Below are positions 44,796 to 53,742 of a DNA stretch of 64,000 nt, piece by piece. Source of the stretch: Streptosporangium sandarakinum (lineage in GTDB: Bacteria > Actinomycetota > Actinomycetes > Streptosporangiales > Streptosporangiaceae); contig NZ_JACCCO010000001.1 in NCBI RefSeq assembly GCF_013409935.1, positions 3,782,001 to 3,846,000 on the forward strand, in the 5' to 3' direction. The notes under the pieces were generated by a model. The model was not told the DNA's origin. It did no database searches and was given only the letters and a program-made list of their open reading frames with translations. A program made the translations under genes and the position numbers. The number at the start of each line of letters is the position of its first letter. Position 1 is the first letter of the stretch.

Positions 44796-45302
44796 GTGAC
44801 CACGGAGCGGATCGGGCCGCCGTTGACCGCGGGGGAGCGCGAGACGCTGCGCGCCTTCCTCGACTACCACCGCGCGACGCTGGCCATGAAGTGCGACGGC
44901 CTGTCCGACGAGGAACTGCGGCGGCGGTCGATGCCGCCCTCGACGCTCTCGCTGCTCGGCCTGGTGCGCCACATGGCCGAGGTGGAACGCACATGGTTCC
45001 GCAAGGTCATCAACGGCGAGGACATCCCGCTCGTCTGGTCGGACGAGGGCGACTACCAGGTGGCCTACGACGCGAGCACGGCCACCCGCGCCGAGGCGTT
45101 CGACGCATGGCGGGCGGAGGTCGAGCACTCCCGCCGGATCGAGCGGGAGGCCGAGTCGCTCGACGTGACGGCGTACAACCCCAGGTGGGGTGAGAAGGTT
45201 TCGCTGCGGCTGGTGATGCTGCACCTGATCCACGAGTACGCCCGCCACAACGGGCACGCCGACTTCCTCCGCGAGGGCATCGACGGGACCGTCGGCGCCT
45301 GA
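44796..45302 (+). CDS. DinB-family (DUF664) protein
   Basis: A 168-residue four-helix-bundle protein of the DinB/DUF664 family. The metal-binding His residues typical of the fold are in LVRHMAEVERTWF and in HLIHEYARHNGHADFLRE; family members may act as thiol-dependent transferases using mycothiol or bacillithiol, but most are uncharacterised. The GTG at 44796 is preceded by GGAAGGGG. It stands alone between the GntR gene and the sigma/CU044_5270 pair. The gap after it (45303-45467) contains three copies of ACGGGACGGAC and no gene. Confidence 0.85.
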   Translation: MTTERIGPPLTAGERETLRAFLDYHRATLAMKCDGLSDEELRRRSMPPSTLSLLGLVRHMAEVERTWFRKVINGEDIPLVWSDEGDYQVAYDASTATRAEAFDAWRAEVEHSRRIEREAESLDVTAYNPRWGEKVSLRLVMLHLIHEYARHNGHADFLREGIDGTVGA

Positions 45303-45467
45303 GGGACCACCGCACCCGCCACATCTGTCGCACCCGCCGTACGGGACGGACACGCCACACGGGACGGACATGACCGTACGGGACGGACGCGCCCCCGCCG
45401 TCCGACGCCGCCCCCGCGACCGTCGCGCCCGGCCGGGGCGCCCTTCACCGGTGTTCGTCGTGTCCGA

Positions 45468-46409
45468 TCAGGGGGTCTGCCCGGGTTCGTCGACGACGCC
45501 GGAGCCCAGCACCGACATGGCGGCGGTGTCGTCGCCGGTCACGACCTTCGTGCCGAGGTAGCGGTAGTCCCGGGCGTCGAGGATGTAGTACCCCTTGCCC
45601 GCCGGTCCGAGGTCGAGCACGACGCCGATCCCCGGGCGACCGTCCCCGTCCGTGGCGTTCTCCTCGATCCTGACGTTCGGGATCTTCGCCAGGGCCCGGT
45701 ACATCGCCGCGGTCTTCTCCGGAGGGATCATGGGACCGAATTTGAGGTACCACCCGATCGTCCCGAACGCCTTGACGTCCGTCTCGGTCCCGGCGGGGCA
45801 GTTGGGCTGGCAGATCGACAGCGGGGACATGTCCCGATCCATGCCGCGGAAGTGGGCGAGCAGCGCGTCCGGATCGGTCGGCAGGGCGTCCACGTCGCGC
45901 TGGGTCGTGGCGGGGTTCATCGGTCCTTTCTCCCCCTTTCCGATCTTGAGCTCCCCGCCCTCCTCCCGGACGGCCGTTCTCTGCCCGTCCATCCGGGCCC
46001 ACATCTCGAACGTCGGCAGGTCACCGTGCGGGAAGTGCTGTGACTCCTTGCGGTAGACCCACTGGTCCGGGCGGATGTCGGCGGCTTCGGCACGGGCGGC
46101 GACGAGCGCGGCGTTCTCAAGGACAACGGCCGCGCTGGGCGGCCGGTCGGCTGACGGCCCGGCGATGGTCGGCCGGTCCTGCGGTTCCCCGATCCCGCCG
46201 GCCTGGACCGCGACCACGGCGCCAGCCGCGAGGACCGCCCCGGCCAGGGCGAGACCCCAGCGCGGGCGGAACGCCAGGCGAGCGGGCCGTCGGCCGGGGG
46301 ACGGGGAACCGCCGCGGATCTCGGTGAGCAGGCGGCGCTCCTCCGCGTGCACGTCGGGCCGGTGTGGAACCTCGTCCCGCAGGTTCCTGACGATTTCGAT
46401 CTCGTTCAT
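45468..46409 (-). CDS. CU044_5270-family membrane protein, partner of the ECF sigma factor
   Basis: A 313-residue protein with a cytoplasmic N-terminus of about 55 residues (MNEIEIVRNLRDEVPHRPDV), one membrane helix (WGLALAGAVLAAGAVVAVQA) and a large extracellular domain with CQPNC (a possible disulfide) and GKGYYILDARDYRYLGTKVV. The ATG at 46409 overlaps the sigma gene stop by 4 bp (ATGA), so the two are translationally coupled. This position and topology suggest it acts as the anti-sigma or signal-sensing partner, although the N-terminus lacks the classic HxxxCxxC zinc motif. Confidence 0.8.
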   Translation of the reverse strand: MNEIEIVRNLRDEVPHRPDVHAEERRLLTEIRGGSPSPGRRPARLAFRPRWGLALAGAVLAAGAVVAVQAGGIGEPQDRPTIAGPSADRPPSAAVVLENAALVAARAEAADIRPDQWVYRKESQHFPHGDLPTFEMWARMDGQRTAVREEGGELKIGKGEKGPMNPATTQRDVDALPTDPDALLAHFRGMDRDMSPLSICQPNCPAGTETDVKAFGTIGWYLKFGPMIPPEKTAAMYRALAKIPNVRIEENATDGDGRPGIGVVLDLGPAGKGYYILDARDYRYLGTKVVTGDDTAAMSVLGSGVVDEPGQTP

Positions 46410-47029
46410 CCGATCTTCCCCTCGCTCTCGATGGCCGGGTCCATGCCGCCGAGCGCCCGGCGCAGCCTCTCCCGGGCCCGGCTGATCCGCGAGCGCACCG
46501 TTCCCACCGGGACGCCGAGCGCCAGCGCGGCCTGCTCGTAGTTGAGGTCGCCCCAGGTCACCAGCAGCAGCGCGTCCCGGTACGGCCGGGAGAGGCCCGC
46601 CAGCGCGGCGGCGAGCCGGCGTCGCTGCCCGTCCGCGGTGACCCTCCGGTCGACCTCGTCGGTGAACGGCTCGACCACCGGGTCCATCCCCGTGCGGCTC
46701 AGCGCCCGGTACATGCTGATCTCCTGGCGGCGGTGGCGCCTCATGAGATTGGTGGCGATGCCGTACAGCCACGGCCGCGCGTCGCCGTAGGCCGGGTCGT
46801 ACGACTCCCGGCGCTGGAAGGCCAGCGTGAAGGTCTCGGCGACGATGTCCTCGGCCGGGTCCTGGCCCAGCCGCCTGATGACGTAGCGCTTGAGCGCCGG
46901 CGCGTGGCGGGCGAACAGCACGGCGAACCGTTCGGGTTCGTATCGGGATCGTGCGATCGCCGCGGCGTCGTCGATCTCCTCCGGGTCCGGGGGCCGAGGT
47001 GGTGTCGCCGTTCGGCTCTCCTGTCGCAT
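46406..47029 (-). CDS. ECF RNA polymerase sigma factor
   Basis: A 207-residue ECF sigma factor. Region 2 includes FAVLFARHAPALKRYVIRRL, DPAEDIVAETFTLAFQRRES and WLYGIATNLMRRHRR; region 4 includes LSRPYRDALLLVTWGDLNYE and GVPVGTVRSRISRARERLRR. The ATG at 47029 is preferred for the GAGAGG 6 nt before it; an ATG at 47053 in the same frame is possible. The coupled CU044_5270 protein downstream is probably its regulator. No target promoters can be named from the sequence. Confidence 0.92.
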   Translation of the reverse strand: MRQESRTATPPRPPDPEEIDDAAAIARSRYEPERFAVLFARHAPALKRYVIRRLGQDPAEDIVAETFTLAFQRRESYDPAYGDARPWLYGIATNLMRRHRRQEISMYRALSRTGMDPVVEPFTDEVDRRVTADGQRRRLAAALAGLSRPYRDALLLVTWGDLNYEQAALALGVPVGTVRSRISRARERLRRALGGMDPAIESEGKIG

Positions 47030-47220
47030 CTGGTGCCTCTCGCTGTCTGTCATGACACCGGTGATTGCCACGGGCCCGATCCCCGGTTCCCGGAAAAACC
47101 GAGGTTCCTGAAAATCGAGGTCCCTGGAAAGCCGGTCAGGCGGGACCGGAGGGGCCGGGTGACCCGGTCGGCACCGGAGGGGAGGGACGGCTCAGTCGAC
47201 GCGACAGGATCGGCGGGGCC

Positions 47221-47308
47221 CACTCGGGGACGAGCCGGAGAAGGCCGGCACGCTCGGGGACGAGCCAGGTCCGACCGGCACGCTCAGGGGTGAGCCAGGG
47301 CCGATCGG
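47221..47308 (+). repeat. Three tandem ~30-bp repeats next to the MidA-like gene's stop
   Basis: Three imperfect copies (47221-47248, 47249-47278, 47279-47308) share the core CTCGGGGACGAGCC or CTCAGGGGTGAGCC and end in CCGG. They lie just past the 3' end of the methyltransferase gene on the minus strand, in the 284-bp gap before the sigma gene. The remaining part of this gap shows nothing else. Confidence 0.7.
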
Positions 47309-47313
47309 CCCGC

Positions 47314-48459
47314 TCAGAGGCGCGACTGGACCAGCCAGCCGAAGTCGCCCAGACCGCCCGTGGCGATCAGCTCCGCCTCCTGGGACGCCCTGGTGAGGGC
47401 CTGGAGATAGCCGCGCGGGTCGGTGCGGGCGAGCTCGACGGGCGGGCGGGTCCCGGTGACGCCGAGATCCAGGAGGGCCCGGCGCTGGGTGGTCAGCGTC
47501 GTGACGACAGCCCCGACACCCTCAGCGTCTCCGACGTCTCCGACGCCCCCGACGCCTCTGACGTCTCCGACGCCCCCGACGCCCCCGACGCCCCCAGCGT
47601 CTCCGACGCCCCCGACGCCCCCGACGCCTCTGACGTCCCCGGCGTCTCCGGTGGTCTCGGCGCCGGCGTCTCGTGCTCCGGTGGCCCCGGCGCGTTCCCC
47701 GGCCGCCGCGCAGGCGTCCAGGGCCACGTGGGCGGTGATGTCGCACGACCCGTCCGGCACCGGCGGGACCAGGGATCCGTCGCGGTAACCGGTCAGCGTG
47801 CCGTACGGCGGGCGCCCGGCCTGGAAGTGCGCGTAGTCGATCGCGACGGCCTCCCCGGCGGCCAGCCGTACGATCACCGAGGCCCACGCCTCGTCGCGCG
47901 GCCTGCCGATCTCGGCCCGCTCACCGGGCGAGTGCATCGGCCACCAGCGGGCCAGCCAGGCGAGGTCGGCGTCGCAGGGGGAATCCCCGAGGCGTTCCGC
48001 GCCGCTCGCCGGGTCCACCATGACCAGCCGGGGACCGTCCGCCGTCTGCTCGGCGACGTCCAGGGGCACGTTGTCCAGCCATTCGTTGGCGATCACCAGG
48101 CCGCGGACGCCGCCGGGTACGGCGTGCGCCCACCGGATCTCCGCCGGGAGCGGGAGCGGCCGGGACGCGAGGTCCACCCCGGTCACCCGCAGTCGCTCGC
48201 GGAGGCCGGGCGGCGCGGCGGCGAGCACCCCGGCGGCCAGCTCACCCTCCCCGGCGCCGACGTCCACCAGGTCGACCACCGGCGGGTTGCCGAGCGCGTC
48301 GTCCACCGCCACCAGCCGGCGCAGCACCGCCTCGGCGAAGACGGGGGAGGCGCCGACCGAGGTCCGGAAGTGCCCGGAGGGGCGCTCCCGCAGGTAGAAG
48401 CCGTTCTCGCCGTAGAGCGCTTGCTCCATCGCGACGCGCCAGGTGAGCCACACGCTCAC
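47314..48459 (-). CDS. MidA/NDUFAF7-like SAM-dependent methyltransferase with repeat insert
   Basis: A 381-residue protein resembling COG1565 (MidA/NDUFAF7) protein-arginine methyltransferases: LTWRVAMEQALYGENGFYLR, FRTSVGASPVFAEAV, VDVGAGEGELAAGVL, GLVIANEWLDNVPLD and VAIDYAHFQAGRPPYGTLTG. Near residues 265-315 a low-complexity tract of GVGGVGDV-type repeats is inserted just before the final domain. The GTG at 48459 is used as start; an ATG ten codons later is an alternative. In mitochondria the family modifies a complex I subunit; the bacterial target is unknown. Confidence 0.72.
   Translation of the reverse strand: MSVWLTWRVAMEQALYGENGFYLRERPSGHFRTSVGASPVFAEAVLRRLVAVDDALGNPPVVDLVDVGAGEGELAAGVLAAAPPGLRERLRVTGVDLASRPLPLPAEIRWAHAVPGGVRGLVIANEWLDNVPLDVAEQTADGPRLVMVDPASGAERLGDSPCDADLAWLARWWPMHSPGERAEIGRPRDEAWASVIVRLAAGEAVAIDYAHFQAGRPPYGTLTGYRDGSLVPPVPDGSCDITAHVALDACAAAGERAGATGARDAGAETTGDAGDVRGVGGVGGVGDAGGVGGVGGVGDVRGVGGVGDVGDAEGVGAVVTTLTTQRRALLDLGVTGTRPPVELARTDPRGYLQALTRASQEAELIATGGLGDFGWLVQSRL
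47512..47655 (-). repeat. In-frame GC-rich minisatellite inside the MidA-like gene
   Basis: About 140 bp built from 9-bp units such as CCCCGACGC and CTCCGACGT, with a longer block (CGACGCCCCCGACGCCTCTG) occurring twice. It encodes Gly-Val-Gly/Gly-Asp-Val repeats. The unit length keeps the frame, so copy number could vary without breaking the gene. Confidence 0.85.
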
Positions 48460-48667
48460 GACGCTACAGGTCCGGCGGGCTCCGTGGATCGATGATCACC
48501 GGGACGTGTGACGTACGGGTTCGGCGGACCGTGGCCGGTGATCCACTGAGCGTGCGGCCGTACGGCGCGGGCGTGCGGGCACGTGCCGGTGCGTGGGCGG
48601 GAAAGCCACGCCCGTTACTCTGGTCAACTGGACACGGAGCCCCCGATGCGGTCAAGGACGGGACAAC

Positions 48668-49558
48668 ATGGACGCAGGTGATCATCCGGCGCGCCTGGCC
48701 GTCGGGGTGGTCGGGGCGGGCCGGGTCGGCTCGGCGCTCGGCGCGGCCCTGGCGCGGGCGGGCCACCGGATCGTCGCGGCGAGCGGCGTCTCCGACTCCT
48801 CCAGGGAACGGGCGGCCGAGCGGCTCGGTGTCGCCCCGTCCCGCCCCGAGGAGGTGGTGGCGCGGTCCGACCTCGTCCTGCTGACGGTCCCCGACGACGT
48901 CCTGCCGGGCCTGGTCTCCGGCCTCGCCGGCACCGGCGCCGACCTGCGCGGCAAGATGGTGGCCCACACCAGCGGCGCGTACGGCCTGGCCGTGCTGGAC
49001 CCGGCCGCCGAGGCGGGCGCGCTGCCGCTGGCGCTCCACCCGGTGATGACCTTCACCGGCCGGGACGACGACCTGCGCCGCCTCGTCGGCATCTCCTACG
49101 GGGTCACCGCGCCCGGTCCGCTCCGCCCGGTCGCCGAGGCGCTGGTCATCGAGATGGAGGGCGAGCCGGTCTGGATCGAGGACTCCGACCGGCCGCTCTA
49201 CCACGCCGCCCTCGCCGGCGCCGCCAACCACATGGTCACCCTCGTCGCCGAGTCCGCCGACCTCCTGGGGCGGATCGGCGTGGAGCAGCCGGGCAGGATG
49301 CTCGGCCCGCTGCTGGGCGCCGCCCTGGACAACGTGCTGCGGCTCGGCCTCGCGGGGCTGACCGGGCCGGTGGTGCGCGGTGACGCCGGGACGGTGCGCA
49401 AGCACATCGACGCCCTCATCCTGGCCGCCCCCGAGGCGGCGGACGCCTATGTGGCGCTCGCTAGGCTCACGGCGGACCGGGCGCTGGCGGCCGGGCTGCT
49501 CAAGCCCGAGGCCGCCGAGCGCCTCCTGGACGCGCTGGGAGGCAACATATGGACGTGA
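48668..49558 (+). CDS. Rossmann-fold DUF2520 protein
   Basis: A 296-residue NAD(P)-binding protein with VGVVGAGRVGSALGAALARA at the N-terminus, followed by the DUF2520 C-terminal helical domain (YHAALAGAANHMVTLVAESA, VRGDAGTVRKHI, ALARLTADRALAAGLL). The fold resembles F420-dependent reductases and 6-phosphogluconate-type dehydrogenases. The ATG at 48668 is chosen as the first well-placed start. It overlaps panC by 10 bp, an arrangement conserved in actinobacteria, so a link to pantothenate synthesis is likely; in principle it could act as a ketopantoate-reductase-like enzyme, but this is not shown. Confidence 0.87.
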   Translation: MDAGDHPARLAVGVVGAGRVGSALGAALARAGHRIVAASGVSDSSRERAAERLGVAPSRPEEVVARSDLVLLTVPDDVLPGLVSGLAGTGADLRGKMVAHTSGAYGLAVLDPAAEAGALPLALHPVMTFTGRDDDLRRLVGISYGVTAPGPLRPVAEALVIEMEGEPVWIEDSDRPLYHAALAGAANHMVTLVAESADLLGRIGVEQPGRMLGPLLGAALDNVLRLGLAGLTGPVVRGDAGTVRKHIDALILAAPEAADAYVALARLTADRALAAGLLKPEAAERLLDALGGNIWT

Positions 49559-50406
49559 TCGTGGCGCGCAACCGCGCCGAGCTGGCCGAGGCGCGCCGGG
49601 CGCTCGGGGCGCACGGCGGGATCTCCCGGGGTACGGCCGAGCTGGCACTGGTGCCGACGATGGGCGCGCTGCACGAGGGGCACCGCTCGCTCATGCGGCT
49701 GGCCCGGGAGCGGGCGGACCACGTGGCCGTGAGCGTCTTCGTGAACCCCCTGCAGTTCGGCCCGAACGAGGACTTCTCCCGTTATCCCCGGACGTTCGAC
49801 GCGGACCTGGAGGTGTGCGCCGCCGAGGGGGTGAGCCTGGTGTTCGCCCCCTCCGCCGACGACATGTACCTGCCGGACCGGCAGGTCGGCGTGTCGGCGG
49901 GGCGGATGGGCACGGTCGCCGAGGGCACCTTCCGGCCGGGCCACCTCGACGGCGTGCTGACCGTGGTGCTCAAGCTGTTCAACCTGGTACGGCCGGACGT
50001 GGCGGTGTTCGGCCAGAAGGACGCCCAGCAGCTCGCGATGATCCGCCGGATGGTCGCCGACCTCGACGTGCCGGTCGCGGTCGTCGGCGGTCCCACGGTC
50101 CGCGAGGCCGACGGCCTGGCGCTGTCCAGCCGCAACCGCTACCTGTCCGACGACGATCGGCGGGCCGCGCTGAGCCTGTCCCGGGCGTTGTTCGCGGGGG
50201 CGGAGCGGCGGACGCCCGCGGAGATCCGCGGGGCCGCGCGGGAGGTGCTGGACGGTGAGCCGGCGGTGTCCCTCGACTACCTCATCCTGGTCGACCCGGC
50301 CACCTTCGAAGAGGTCGGCGACGACCACGTGGGGGAGGCGATCCTGGCCGTGGCGGCGAAGGTGAGCTCCACCCGGCTGATCGACAACGTGACCGTCACG
50401 CTCTGA
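49549..50406 (+). CDS. panC: Pantothenate synthetase (pantoate-beta-alanine ligase)
   Basis: A 285-residue PanC that joins pantoate and beta-alanine using ATP via a pantoyl-adenylate. Signatures are LVPTMGALHEGHRSLMRLAR (HIGH-like), VFVNPLQFGPNEDFSRYPR, VFGQKDAQQLAMIRRM and the KMSKS-like LALSSRNRYLS. It overlaps the DUF2520 gene and precedes panD, which supplies its beta-alanine. Length and motif order match the family. Confidence 0.97.
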   Translation: MDVIVARNRAELAEARRALGAHGGISRGTAELALVPTMGALHEGHRSLMRLARERADHVAVSVFVNPLQFGPNEDFSRYPRTFDADLEVCAAEGVSLVFAPSADDMYLPDRQVGVSAGRMGTVAEGTFRPGHLDGVLTVVLKLFNLVRPDVAVFGQKDAQQLAMIRRMVADLDVPVAVVGGPTVREADGLALSSRNRYLSDDDRRAALSLSRALFAGAERRTPAEIRGAAREVLDGEPAVSLDYLILVDPATFEEVGDDHVGEAILAVAAKVSSTRLIDNVTVTL

Positions 50407-50583
50407 CGCCGCCGTGCGCCTCCCGGGCGCGGGCCTCGGCGGCACCCCCGGTCCCGCCTCGCCGTGGGGGCCGGCCGGGAACGGGGCACGCGGCCGGGCG
50501 GAGCCCTGGGCGGGCTCGGATATATTCCGCATCAGGCGTGCACGCCACGGGGCGGCGCGACCGTACGGAAGGGCTTTCGAGGC

Positions 50584-51021
50584 ATGCTTCGGACCATGCT
50601 CACCTCCAAGATCCACCGGGCCACCGTCACCCAGGCCGACCTGCACTATGTGGGATCGGTGACCATCGACGAGGACCTGCTGGACGCCGCGGGACTGCTC
50701 CCCGGTGAGCAGGTGCACATCGTCGACATCGACAACGGCGCCCGGCTGGTGACCTACACGATCCCCGGCCCCCGCGGCTCGGGGATCATCGGCATCAACG
50801 GCGCCGCCGCCCGGCTCGTCCACGTGGGCGACCTGGTGATCATCATCGGGTACGGCCAGATGGAGGACGCCGAGGCGCGGAGCTTCCGGCCCCGGATCGT
50901 CCACGTCGACCGCGGCAACCGGGTCACCGGCCTGGGCCACGACCCCGCCGAGGCGCCGGATCCGGTCGTCCCGGGGGCCGAGGACCTCCTGCGCGGCGAC
51001 GAGCGGCACGTCCCGGCGTAG
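50584..51021 (+). CDS. panD: Aspartate 1-decarboxylase
   Basis: A 145-residue proenzyme of PanD, which makes beta-alanine from aspartate. It cleaves itself between Gly24 and Ser25 (HYVGSVTID), the Ser becoming the pyruvoyl cofactor. [16 protein letters not shown] and [20 protein letters not shown] are characteristic. Start at the ATG at 50584; a second ATG four codons later is possible. It is separated from panC by 177 bp, with a TATATT -10-like sequence near 50521, so it may have its own promoter. Confidence 0.96.
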   Translation: MLRTMLTSKIHRATVTQADLHYVGSVTIDEDLLDAAGLLPGEQVHIVDIDNGARLVTYTIPGPRGSGIIGINGAAARLVHVGDLVIIIGYGQMEDAEARSFRPRIVHVDRGNRVTGLGHDPAEAPDPVVPGAEDLLRGDERHVPA

Positions 51022-51170
51022 GCGTCTCGGCGGGCCTCGGGCTTCCGGTCACCGCGGATTCCGGGACCGGCCGTGGTCCGGGTCCTTCGACGCCGTGACG
51101 AGCCGTGCCTTCCGGCGTGGGCGTTCCGGCCGGCCTCGGGGTCCCGATCTCCGTACGGGACGTTCCGAGG

Positions 51171-51728
51171 TCAGGGCCGGGGCGCGCGCAGGCCGGCGGT
51201 GATCATACGGGTGAGCAGCTCGTAGGTGTCGTCGAGTGACTCGGGCAGGCCGAACGCGCCCGCGGCCTCCAACAGGACGAAGCCGTGTACGGCCGAGCGC
51301 AGGCAGCGGACCGCGTGGACCGACCCGGAGTCGGTCAGCCCGTAGGAGCGCAGGGCCGCGAACATGACGTCCACCAGGCGTTCTCCCGCCTCGGCCACGC
51401 CCGGCTGCGGGCTCTGGATCATGGCCTCGTAGCGGCCGGGGTGGGTCCGGACGTATGAGCGCCAGGCGGCCATCAGGGCGTGCAGGGCCTCGTCGCCCGA
51501 GCGGCCGAGCACGGCGTCGCCGATGCGGGCCGAGATCTCGCTCATCACGTGTGCGGAGAGGAGTTCGCGCAGCTCGGCCAGGTTCCGCACGTGCTTGTAC
51601 AGGGACGGCGTGGCCACCCCGGCCCGGGCGGCCACCGCCGACAGGGTGAGGGCGGCGGGGCCCTCCTCGTCCACGACGCGCAGCGCGAGGCCGACGACGG
51701 TCTCTCGGGACAGGGAGGCCCTAGGCAC
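51171..51728 (-). CDS. TetR-family regulator (WHG/TetR_C_33 type)
   Basis: A 185-residue TetR regulator. The N-terminal helix-turn-helix reads LSAVAARAGVATPSLYKHVR near residues 25-45; the rest is a helical ligand domain ending with AVRCLRSAVHGFVLLEAAGAF, typical of the WHG group. The GTG at 51728 overlaps the hydrolase stop by 8 bp, so it is the second gene of a two-gene operon read right to left. The inverted repeat at 52594 upstream of the hydrolase is its probable operator, giving autoregulation. Confidence 0.9.
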   Translation of the reverse strand: MPRASLSRETVVGLALRVVDEEGPAALTLSAVAARAGVATPSLYKHVRNLAELRELLSAHVMSEISARIGDAVLGRSGDEALHALMAAWRSYVRTHPGRYEAMIQSPQPGVAEAGERLVDVMFAALRSYGLTDSGSVHAVRCLRSAVHGFVLLEAAGAFGLPESLDDTYELLTRMITAGLRAPRP

Positions 51729-52557
51729 GGGTGTGCTCCTTCAGGAAAGGCAGCATCGCGGCGGCGACCTCCTCGGGGAACTGGGCGTGCGGGTAGTGCC
51801 CGGCGCCTTCGATCATCACGTACGACCCCTGCCCCTCCGGCAGGGCGGCGACGATGGCGCGGGCCTCGGCCTCGGGGTCGGCCCAGTCGGGGTCGAGGTC
51901 GCCCATCACGACGAGGGCGGGACGCCGGAGTTCCGGCAGGGCCTCGCCGGCGTCGTTCGGGGCGGCGAAGCCCATCGACGAGACCACGGCCATCCGGCCC
52001 GGCCTGCGCAGGTCGGTCTCCAGGGAGGCGAGGTAGTCCGTCCAGTCGGCGGGCTTGACCCCGGGGACGGCCACATCGAGGTAGCGCTTCCACAGGCCGG
52101 GGCTTTTGAACATGGCCGCGCCCAGGAGCCGCAGCATGCCCGCGCGGTGGCGGCGGACCCGCAGGAGGCCGCCGAGGTCGAATTGCTGCGGGCGGGTGAA
52201 CGGACCGATCTCGACGACGGCGCCGACCAGGTCGGGTCGTCGCGCGGCGGCGATGGTGGCCGCGCCGCCGGAGAACGAGTGGCCGACGATCACGGCGGGG
52301 CCGCCCAGGTGCTCGATCAGCGCGATCAGGTCGCCGGCGGTGTCGCTACGGGTGTAGGAGGACCAGCCGAGCGTGGACTCGCCGTGCCCGCGCAGGTCGG
52401 CGGCCGCGACCCGGTATCCGGCGGCGGTGAGCCGGGGGATGAGGAAGCGATACGCCTCCCTGCTGTCGCCCATGCCGGGCGACAGGACGACCAGCGGGCC
52501 CTCCCCGGCCACCCGGTACGCGATCTCGCCGCCGTCGATCTTCAGCGTCTCGACCAT
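51721..52557 (-). CDS. Alpha/beta hydrolase
   Basis: A 278-residue alpha/beta-hydrolase. The nucleophile is Ser in VGHSFSGG; the acid is probably in MGDLDPDWAD and the His in AGHYPHAQFP. The N-terminal oxyanion region is VVLSPGMGDSREAYRFL. The start is taken as the ATG at 52557 with AGAGGGG upstream; an ATG at 52584 lacks a good site. It is coupled to the TetR gene and sits behind a GCTAAT-N3-ATTAGC operator. Substrate is unknown; esterases, epoxide hydrolases and haloperoxidase-like proteins share these features. Confidence 0.88.
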   Translation of the reverse strand: MVETLKIDGGEIAYRVAGEGPLVVLSPGMGDSREAYRFLIPRLTAAGYRVAAADLRGHGESTLGWSSYTRSDTAGDLIALIEHLGGPAVIVGHSFSGGAATIAAARRPDLVGAVVEIGPFTRPQQFDLGGLLRVRRHRAGMLRLLGAAMFKSPGLWKRYLDVAVPGVKPADWTDYLASLETDLRRPGRMAVVSSMGFAAPNDAGEALPELRRPALVVMGDLDPDWADPEAEARAIVAALPEGQGSYVMIEGAGHYPHAQFPEEVAAAMLPFLKEHTRA

Positions 52558-52593
52558 CGTCCGCCCCTCTCGGATAATCTTCATAGCCTGAAA

Positions 52594-52608
52594 GCTAATG
52601 CAATTAGC
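52594..52608. promoter_or_regulatory. TetR operator GCTAAT-GCA-ATTAGC
   Basis: A perfect 6-3-6 inverted repeat in an AT-rich patch 36 bp before the hydrolase start. TAAT/ATTA arms spaced by three bases are typical of WHG-type TetR sites, and such a regulator is the next gene of the operon. Autorepression is inferred. Confidence 0.7.
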
Positions 52609-52772
52609 CTGCGGGGTCAAATGTCGGCTTCCGGGGGAGAATCCGCCCATGTCGGCGACGGCGACGACGGTGAGCGGATCCGGCCGGACGGGCCAGGTGG
52701 GACCGCCGGTACGGTCCCCGCCCGGCGCGCCGGTGATCTGAGGGTCGGTGGTGTTCGCCGGATCCGGGGCCC

Positions 52773-53501
52773 CTACATGCCTCCCGCCACCCGCAGGATC
52801 GCCCCCGTCGTGTAGGAGGCGTCGGCCGAGAGCAGCCAGGAGACGGCTCCGGTGATCTCCTCCGGCTGCCCGGCGCGGCCCATGGGGATGGTGCCGGCGA
52901 GCTTCGCCGGGCGCTGCGGGTCGGCGTGGAACTCCGTCCAGATGATGCCGGGGGCCACACAGTTGACCCGGATGCCGTCGGCGGCGACCTCCTTGGCCAG
53001 GCCGACGGTCATGGTGTCCACGGCGGCCTTGGTGGCGGCGTAGTGGACGTACTGGCCGGGGCTGCCGAGGGTGGCCGCGGCCGAGGAGATGTTCACGATC
53101 GCCCCGCCGCCGGTCCGCGACATGTCCCGTACGGCGCGGCGGGCGCACAGCAGGTAGCCGAGCACGTTGACCTCCAGCGCGCGGCGCATGCCTTCGGCGT
53201 CGGCGTCGGCGAGGCGGCCGTTGCCGCCGCTGATCCCGGCGTTGTTGACCAGCCCGGTGACCGGGCCGAGCTCGGCGGCGGCGTCGAAGAGGTGGTCCAC
53301 GGAGGTCTCGTCGGCGGTGTCGGACGGGACCGTGAGGCAGCGGCGGCCGGCCGTGCGGACGGTCTCGGCGACGGTCTCGGCGGCGGTCGCGTCGGAGCGG
53401 TAGCCCACGACGACGTCGTGGCCGTCGGCGGCGAGACGGGCGCAGATCGCGGCGCCGATGCCGCGGCTGCCTCCGGTCACGACGGTGACGGGCTGGCGCA
53501 T
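52773..53501 (-). CDS. Short-chain dehydrogenase/reductase (SDR)
   Basis: A 242-residue classical SDR. The cofactor motif is VTGGSRGIGAAICARLA; NNAG, the catalytic Ser (VNISSAAATLG) and YVHYAATKAAVDTMTVGLAK with the Tyr-x-x-x-Lys pair are all present, as is VNCVAPGIIWTEF. GYRSD after the second strand suggests NADPH preference. The ATG at 53501 has GGAGG upstream. It resembles FabG-like oxidoreductases; the substrate is unknown. A 16-bp palindrome (ATGATCA-TC-TGATCAT) lies upstream. Confidence 0.92.
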   Translation of the reverse strand: MRQPVTVVTGGSRGIGAAICARLAADGHDVVVGYRSDATAAETVAETVRTAGRRCLTVPSDTADETSVDHLFDAAAELGPVTGLVNNAGISGGNGRLADADAEGMRRALEVNVLGYLLCARRAVRDMSRTGGGAIVNISSAAATLGSPGQYVHYAATKAAVDTMTVGLAKEVAADGIRVNCVAPGIIWTEFHADPQRPAKLAGTIPMGRAGQPEEITGAVSWLLSADASYTTGAILRVAGGM

Positions 53502-53559
53502 GACGGACCTCCAGGGGCGACGGGCCTCGCTCGGACCTTCCGGGGGGCCTCGATGAGAA

Positions 53560-53575
53560 ATGATCATCTGATCAT
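53560..53575. promoter_or_regulatory. Palindrome ATGATCA-TC-TGATCAT
   Basis: A 7-2-7 inverted repeat about 59 bp upstream of the SDR start. Its AT-rich composition contrasts with the GC-rich neighbourhood. It is a candidate operator for the SDR gene. The following stretch to 53742 holds GC-rich imperfect repeats of GGCCGGAGGCGTCCCG and no gene. Confidence 0.5.
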
Positions 53576-53742
53576 CCCATGAAAGACCCTCTGCGAGCCA
53601 GGGCCGGAGACGTCCCGGGGGCCCCAGGCCGGGGCCGGAGGCGTCCCGAGGGGTCTGCGGGCCAGATGCGGAGGCGCCCCGAGGAGGCCGCGGGTCGGCG
53701 TTGGGGGCACCCCGGGGAAGAAGCATCGCCCGGCACCCGTTA

